Source: Methanothermococcus sp. SCGC AD-155-E23 (GTDB taxonomy: Archaea > AGJL01 > Methanococci > Methanococcales > Methanococcaceae). From it: DNA of 39,747 bases. The notes beneath the pieces were generated by a model. That model was not told the origin of the DNA. It saw only the letters and a program-made list of their open reading frames with translations, and made no database searches. The DNA is taken from contig JAHEQA010000047.1 of NCBI GenBank assembly GCA_019561615.1, positions 1 through 39,747 of the forward strand, written 5' to 3'. Made by a program: the position numbers and the translations under genes. Positions 35,761 to 39,747 of this stretch are shown one piece after another; the stretch's first letter is position 1; the number at the start of each line of letters is the position of its first letter.

Positions 35761-35823
35761 AAAACCACTCTTTTTATAAAAAAATCTTTTTTAAAAGAGT
35801 TTAAAAATAAAAACCACTCTTTT
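35761..35823 (+). repeat. Direct repeat AAAACCACTCTTTT in the rps2 leader
   Basis: The 14-base string occurs at 35761-35774 and 35810-35823, 49 bases apart, and the second copy runs into the rps2 ribosome binding site TTGGAGGTT. Possible leader-regulation site or simple duplication. Confidence 0.6.
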
Positions 35824-35835
35824 GGAGGTTATACT

Positions 35836-36501
35836 ATGACAGAGGAAAATATGCTTGTAACACTGGATACCTATTTAGCTGCAGGGGTACATATAGGTAC
35901 CATGCAGAAAACAGAGGATATGAAGAAATTCATCTACAGGGTTAGATCAGATGGACTTTACGTACTAGATGTAAGAAAGACCGACGAGAGGATAAGACTG
36001 GCAAGTAAGTTCCTCTCAAGGTATGAACCTGAGGAGATCCTGGCTGTCTCAAGGAGGATATACTCCATGGGTCCTCTAAAGAAGTTTGGGGAGGTAACAG
36101 GTATAACAACAGTTGCAGGGAGGTTTATACCAGGTACTTTAACCAACCCTGTAACTAAGAGCTTCATGGAACCTGAGGTGTTGTTCCTCAGCGATCCAAG
36201 GGTGGATAGACAGGCACTGAAGGAGGCCATAGAGATAGGTATCCCTATTGTAGGTATGTGTGATACAGAGCATCTAACATCCTTTATCGACTTTGTCATC
36301 CCAACGAACAACAAAGGTAGAAAGGCAGTTGCCCTGATATACTACCTTATGGCAAGGGAGTACTTGAAAAACAGGGGGGTAATTGGAGAGGATGTACCAT
36401 TTACCTACGAGGAGTTCCTGGAGAGGGCTATGAACGTCCAGGTAAGGATTATACCACAGCAGTTCCAGAAGGGTAGGAGAAGGAAGAGAAAGAAGAAGTA
36501 A
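35836..36501 (+). CDS. rps2: 30S ribosomal protein S2 (uS2)
   Basis: Small-subunit ribosomal protein, 221 residues, archaeal form: [41 protein letters not shown] near the start, the [14 protein letters not shown] segment, and a strongly basic tail [16 protein letters not shown] precedes the ATG. First gene of a plus-strand cluster with other translation genes. Confidence 0.97.
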   Translation: MTEENMLVTLDTYLAAGVHIGTMQKTEDMKKFIYRVRSDGLYVLDVRKTDERIRLASKFLSRYEPEEILAVSRRIYSMGPLKKFGEVTGITTVAGRFIPGTLTNPVTKSFMEPEVLFLSDPRVDRQALKEAIEIGIPIVGMCDTEHLTSFIDFVIPTNNKGRKAVALIYYLMAREYLKNRGVIGEDVPFTYEEFLERAMNVQVRIIPQQFQKGRRRKRKKK

Positions 36502-36514
36502 CTAGGATGGGAAA

Positions 36515-37126
36515 ATGGAGGAGGAGACCCTCTCCCTGGAGTGTCCTGTATGTGGGGATGTTACCCCCCATACTGTTGTAAAGAGACAGGAGTCCAAGAG
36601 ACATCTAAAGTTAAAGGTAAAGTGTTTGGAATGTGGACATATATGGGAGATAGAGAGGAGTGTTAGGCTCAAGGATGTAAAGGTGATAATCAGTAGGTAT
36701 GGAAGTTCTGAGAAGAAGGTTATCCAGATACCTACTGAGGAGGTTTTGAAGGTTGGAGATGTAATCAACGTAGAGGGGGAGGAGCTGGAGATAACAGGTA
36801 TAGAGGGGGTTAAGAGGACCCACTCCTCAAAGGTGGAGGACATTGGGACTATATGGACAAAATCTTTAAGTATTCCTAAAAAAGTTGGAATATCCATTAA
36901 CGACGGAAGGAGGACCTACTCTGTAAATGTACTTGTCCCCCGGGACTACGTATTTGACAGCAGGCACATCTATCGAGTTGGAGATGGCTACTTTAGGATA
37001 AAGATGATAAAGACAGAGAAGGGTACCACTACTAAGAGGGAGGTTGCCAAAAATATAAAGAGGATATACGCCCAACCTGCAAAACCCTTTAAGGACTACA
37101 TAGATCTAACTGAATACCTGTTATAA
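36515..37126 (+). CDS. HVO_0476-family zinc-finger protein
   Basis: A 203-residue archaeal protein with one zinc ribbon at the N-terminus (Cys10, Cys13, Cys37, Cys40) followed by a beta-rich region. It matches the HVO_0476 family, whose function is not established. It sits 13 bases after rps2 and 21 before rps3ae, so it is likely cotranscribed with ribosomal genes and may act on RNA or ribosomes; that is inference. Confidence 0.82.
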   Translation: MEEETLSLECPVCGDVTPHTVVKRQESKRHLKLKVKCLECGHIWEIERSVRLKDVKVIISRYGSSEKKVIQIPTEEVLKVGDVINVEGEELEITGIEGVKRTHSSKVEDIGTIWTKSLSIPKKVGISINDGRRTYSVNVLVPRDYVFDSRHIYRVGDGYFRIKMIKTEKGTTTKREVAKNIKRIYAQPAKPFKDYIDLTEYLL

Positions 37127-37147
37127 ATTTTAATGGAGGTGTAAAGT

Positions 37148-37789
37148 ATGGCTAAGATGAGGGCTAGAACTACTGCCAAGGGGAAAAAGGTTGCCAGGGA
37201 TACCTGGAAGACTAAAGTATGGTATAACATCTATACCCCTCAGGCCTTTGGAGGTGTTCTCATAGGGGAGACCCCTGCAAATGACCCTGCCAGGATTATT
37301 GGAAGGGTGGCAGAGGTTAGTCTACAGGATCTTATAAACGACCCTGCCAAGCATATGATAAGGATGTACTTCAAGATAAACGGGGTCAGTGGTAACAACG
37401 CCACCACACAGTTCATAGGCCACGACACAACAAGGGAGTATATAAAATCCCTGATAAGGAGGAGGATGAGTAAGATAACAAGTATTGTAGATGTGAAGAC
37501 AAAGGACAACTACAAGATAAGGGTAAAGGCCATGGTACTAACTGCTTACAGGGCAAGGGATTGCCACAAGACAGATATTAGGAAGAAAACAGAGGAGATA
37601 ATTAGGGAAACTGCAGAGAATTCCACATTCCCAGAGTTTGTCCAGGCCATGCTCCTAGATGAGTTAAGTACAAAGATATACGAGGAGTGTAAGAAGATAT
37701 TCCCACTTAAAAAAGTGGAGATCTACAAGTCTGAGGTTTTAGAGTTTGGTAAACCCTTGGAGACTCCTGAGGAGAAAGGTGAGGAGTAA
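37148..37789 (+). CDS. rps3ae: 30S ribosomal protein S3Ae (eS1)
   Basis: Archaeal/eukaryal-specific small-subunit protein of 213 residues. Family sequence is clear in RDTWKTKVWYNIYTPQAFGG, IGRVAEVSLQDL and FIGHDTTREYIKSLIRRR. GGAGGTG precedes the ATG. An oligo-T run around 37793-37808 after the stop could terminate some transcripts before pscS. Confidence 0.97.
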   Translation: MAKMRARTTAKGKKVARDTWKTKVWYNIYTPQAFGGVLIGETPANDPARIIGRVAEVSLQDLINDPAKHMIRMYFKINGVSGNNATTQFIGHDTTREYIKSLIRRRMSKITSIVDVKTKDNYKIRVKAMVLTAYRARDCHKTDIRKKTEEIIRETAENSTFPEFVQAMLLDELSTKIYEECKKIFPLKKVEIYKSEVLEFGKPLETPEEKGEE

Positions 37790-37818
37790 ATCTCTTTTTA
37801 TTTTTTTAAGGTGGTTTA

Positions 37819-38976
37819 ATGGAGATAAACCTGGATAGGTATAGAAACCTCACCAGGCACCTTGGGAGGGAGTATATAAATTTAAACCCTATTCAGAGGG
37901 GAGGGGTTCTACCTGTAGAGGCTAAGAAGGCTATCTACGAGTACTGGGATGGTTACAGTGTATGTGACTACTGTGGAGGACGGCTAGATGAGATAAAGAC
38001 ACCTCCAGTATGTGAGTTTTTAGAGGATCTCTCTAAGTTTCTCGACATGGATATCTCTAGACCTACCCATGGGGCCAGGGAGAGTAAGTTTATAGTTATG
38101 CACTCCATATGCAAGGAGGGGGACTACGTAGTACTAGATGAAAATGCCCACTATACCTCTTACGTGGCAATAGAGAGGGCTAGACTGAACTATACCACCG
38201 TGAAGAACGATGGCTATCCCACCTACAGGATAGAGCCTGAGGGATACAAGGAAGTTATAGACAATTTAGAGGATAAGGGAAAGAGTATAGGTCTTATACT
38301 ACTTACCCATGTAGATGGATCCTACGGTAATCTAAGTGATGCCGAGAAGGTTGGGAAGATTGCTAAGAAAAAGGGATATCCCTTCCTACTTAACTGTGCC
38401 TATACAGTTGGTAGGATGCCTGTTAAGGGGAAAAAGTTAAAGGCGGACTTCTTAGCCTGTTCTGGACATAAGAGTATGGCGGCATCTGGTCCCATAGGTA
38501 TACTCTCTATGAGGGAGGAGTTTGCAGAGGAGGTACTTAGAAGGTCTAAGAGTTATCCAAAGAAGGAGGTAGAACTTCTAGGGTGTACAAGTAGGGGGGT
38601 ACCTCTGATCACCCTTATGGCAAGTTTTCCATATGTGGTAGAGAGGGTTAAGAGATGGGGAGAGGAGTTAGAGAAGACAAGGTATGTAGTGGAGCAATTG
38701 GAGGAGGTAGGTTTTAAACAGCTAGGTGTGAAACCTAAGGAGCATGACCTTATCAAGTTTGAAACACCTGTACTTGAGGAGATAGCTAAGAGGGATAAGA
38801 GGAGGGGTTACTTCTTTTACGATGAGTTAAAGAAAAGGGGTATTGGAGGTATAGTGCCAGGGGTTACTAAGGAGATAAAGATGAGTGTCTACGGTCTAAC
38901 CTGGGAGCAGGTGGAGTATGTAGTTAAGGCTATAAGGGAGATAGTGGAGATGGGATCTAAAAAGGTGTTGACATGA
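37819..38976 (+). CDS. pscS: Sep-tRNA:Cys-tRNA synthase (SepCysS)
   Basis: Converts phosphoserine on tRNA-Cys to cysteine, the tRNA-dependent cysteine route of methanogens. Pyridoxal-phosphate fold with the Schiff-base Lys in ACSGHKSMAASG and the conserved Cys49 and Cys52 (SVCDYCGG) plus a third in LLGCTSRG, all required for sulfur transfer. It has 385 residues, close to the family. GGTGGT precedes the ATG. The sulfur donor partner and SepRS are not in the window. Confidence 0.95.
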   Translation: MEINLDRYRNLTRHLGREYINLNPIQRGGVLPVEAKKAIYEYWDGYSVCDYCGGRLDEIKTPPVCEFLEDLSKFLDMDISRPTHGARESKFIVMHSICKEGDYVVLDENAHYTSYVAIERARLNYTTVKNDGYPTYRIEPEGYKEVIDNLEDKGKSIGLILLTHVDGSYGNLSDAEKVGKIAKKKGYPFLLNCAYTVGRMPVKGKKLKADFLACSGHKSMAASGPIGILSMREEFAEEVLRRSKSYPKKEVELLGCTSRGVPLITLMASFPYVVERVKRWGEELEKTRYVVEQLEEVGFKQLGVKPKEHDLIKFETPVLEEIAKRDKRRGYFFYDELKKRGIGGIVPGVTKEIKMSVYGLTWEQVEYVVKAIREIVEMGSKKVLT

Positions 38977-39747
38977 TAGATTCTAAAACTAAACTCTTAG
39001 GGCTTATTGGGCATCCTGTGGAGCACTCCCTCTCCCCCCTTATGCACAACAGTGCCCTGAGGGATAAGGACTTAAACTATGTATACCTAGCCTTCGATGT
39101 CCATCCTGATAAATTGAGGTATGTAGTAGATGGGGCAAAGGCCCTTGGAACCTTTAGAGGTTTCAACGTTACAGTACCTCATAAGGTGGAGATTATAAAA
39201 TACCTGGATAAGTTGGATAGGGAGGCTCAACTTATTGGGGCTGTCAACACCGTGAAAATAGAGGGGGATATGGCACTTGGATACAACACAGATGGTCTAG
39301 GAGCACGTATGGCACTTGAGGAGGAGATAGGGAAGGTAAGGGGAAGGGATATACTTGTAATAGGTGCAGGTGGTGCTGCAAGGGCTGTGGCCTTTGAAAT
39401 GGCAAAGGATAACAAGGTCACCATAGTAAATAGAACACCTGAGAAGGCAAAACTTTTAGCGGAGGAGATCTCTAGAAAGTTAAATAGAGAGGTAGGTTAT
39501 GGAGATCTAAGTGTAGATGTGGGAAGGTATGAGATAGTTATCCATGCCACCCCAGTGGGTATGTATCCCCATGTAGATGTAAAGCCTGTAATAGATGTGG
39601 AGAGGATACACAGTGGTATGGTGGTGATGGACCTTATATACAATCCAAGGGAGACCGTCCTACTTAGAGAGGCTAAAAAGAGAGGTGCAAAAACTATCAA
39701 CGGTATTGGGATGTTGGTCTATCAGGGTGCCTTAGCCTTTGAGATAT
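38973..39747 (+). CDS. aroE: Shikimate dehydrogenase, 3' end cut by the window
   Basis: Reduces 3-dehydroshikimate in aromatic amino acid synthesis. About 258 codons are visible: substrate motif HSLSPLMHN, catalytic Lys in NVTVPHK, GAVNTV and NTDGLGA, then the NADP fold GAGGAARA. The ATG overlaps the pscS stop as ATGA, so translation is coupled. Some 15-25 residues are missing beyond the right edge; no frameshift is seen. Confidence 0.95.
   Translation, partial: MIDSKTKLLGLIGHPVEHSLSPLMHNSALRDKDLNYVYLAFDVHPDKLRYVVDGAKALGTFRGFNVTVPHKVEIIKYLDKLDREAQLIGAVNTVKIEGDMALGYNTDGLGARMALEEEIGKVRGRDILVIGAGGAARAVAFEMAKDNKVTIVNRTPEKAKLLAEEISRKLNREVGYGDLSVDVGRYEIVIHATPVGMYPHVDVKPVIDVERIHSGMVVMDLIYNPRETVLLREAKKRGAKTINGIGMLVYQGALAFEI

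Overview
The window looks like chromosome of a hydrogenotrophic methanogen of the order Methanococcales, probably a hyperthermophilic or strongly thermophilic member. The evidence is a reverse gyrase, an archaeal histone, Sep-tRNA:Cys-tRNA synthase, a thiol:fumarate reductase A-type flavoprotein, an HcgA/HmdB radical SAM enzyme with the CX5CX2C motif, an A-type ATP synthase with a triple-hairpin rotor subunit, and GGTGAT-type Shine-Dalgarno sequences in front of most genes, often with TTG or GTG starts. No mobile element, CRISPR array, rRNA or tRNA was seen.

Layout. 1-2.8 kb: pyrimidine/arginine genes pyrB-carA on the minus strand, with carA cut in two. Its first 275 codons run in frame into the catalytic half of a Xaa-Pro peptidase (pepQ), while the rest of carA lies on the other strand at the window edge. 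The interval 64-1035 is inverted between two inverted copies of a 63/64-bp carA segment. 2.8-6.8 kb (+): tRNA m5C methyltransferase, a TIM-barrel sugar isomerase-like protein, and nrdD. 6.8-7.2 kb: a non-coding interval packed with short GC-rich repeats and a 32-bp near-palindrome. 7.2-12.8 kb (-): tfrA, the phosphate transporter genes pstA, pstC and pstS, and a beta-carbonic anhydrase that carries the same lipoprotein leader as PstS, 142 of 144 bases identical. 12.9-14.1 kb (+): htpX and histone. 14.2-20.3 kb (-): reverse gyrase, a PP-loop ATPase, truD and a secreted glycoprotein-like gene. 20.3-26 kb (-): korA, universal stress protein, UPF0201 protein, aminotransferase, an unrecognised gene overlapping hcgA, and thrB. 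26-35.1 kb (-): the complete A-ATP synthase operon atpHIKECFABD, with thrB following by a 5-base gap. 35.2-39.7 kb: a DUF531 gene (-), then rps2, a zinc-finger protein gene, rps3ae, pscS and a truncated aroE (+).

How the genes work together. Most of the window is ordinary core metabolism: ATP synthesis from an ion gradient, translation and tRNA-dependent cysteine, amino acid synthesis, deoxyribonucleotide supply and phosphate uptake. Three regions are not ordinary. The first is the carA/pepQ inversion, which is either a real rearrangement or a chimeric assembly. The second is the copied PstS promoter and lipoprotein leader that appears to send a carbonic anhydrase to the cell surface. The third is the repeat-filled intergenic region at 6817-7198. 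Several gene starts were moved inward from the longest open frame because a GGTGAT-like ribosome binding site sits directly before the inner start.
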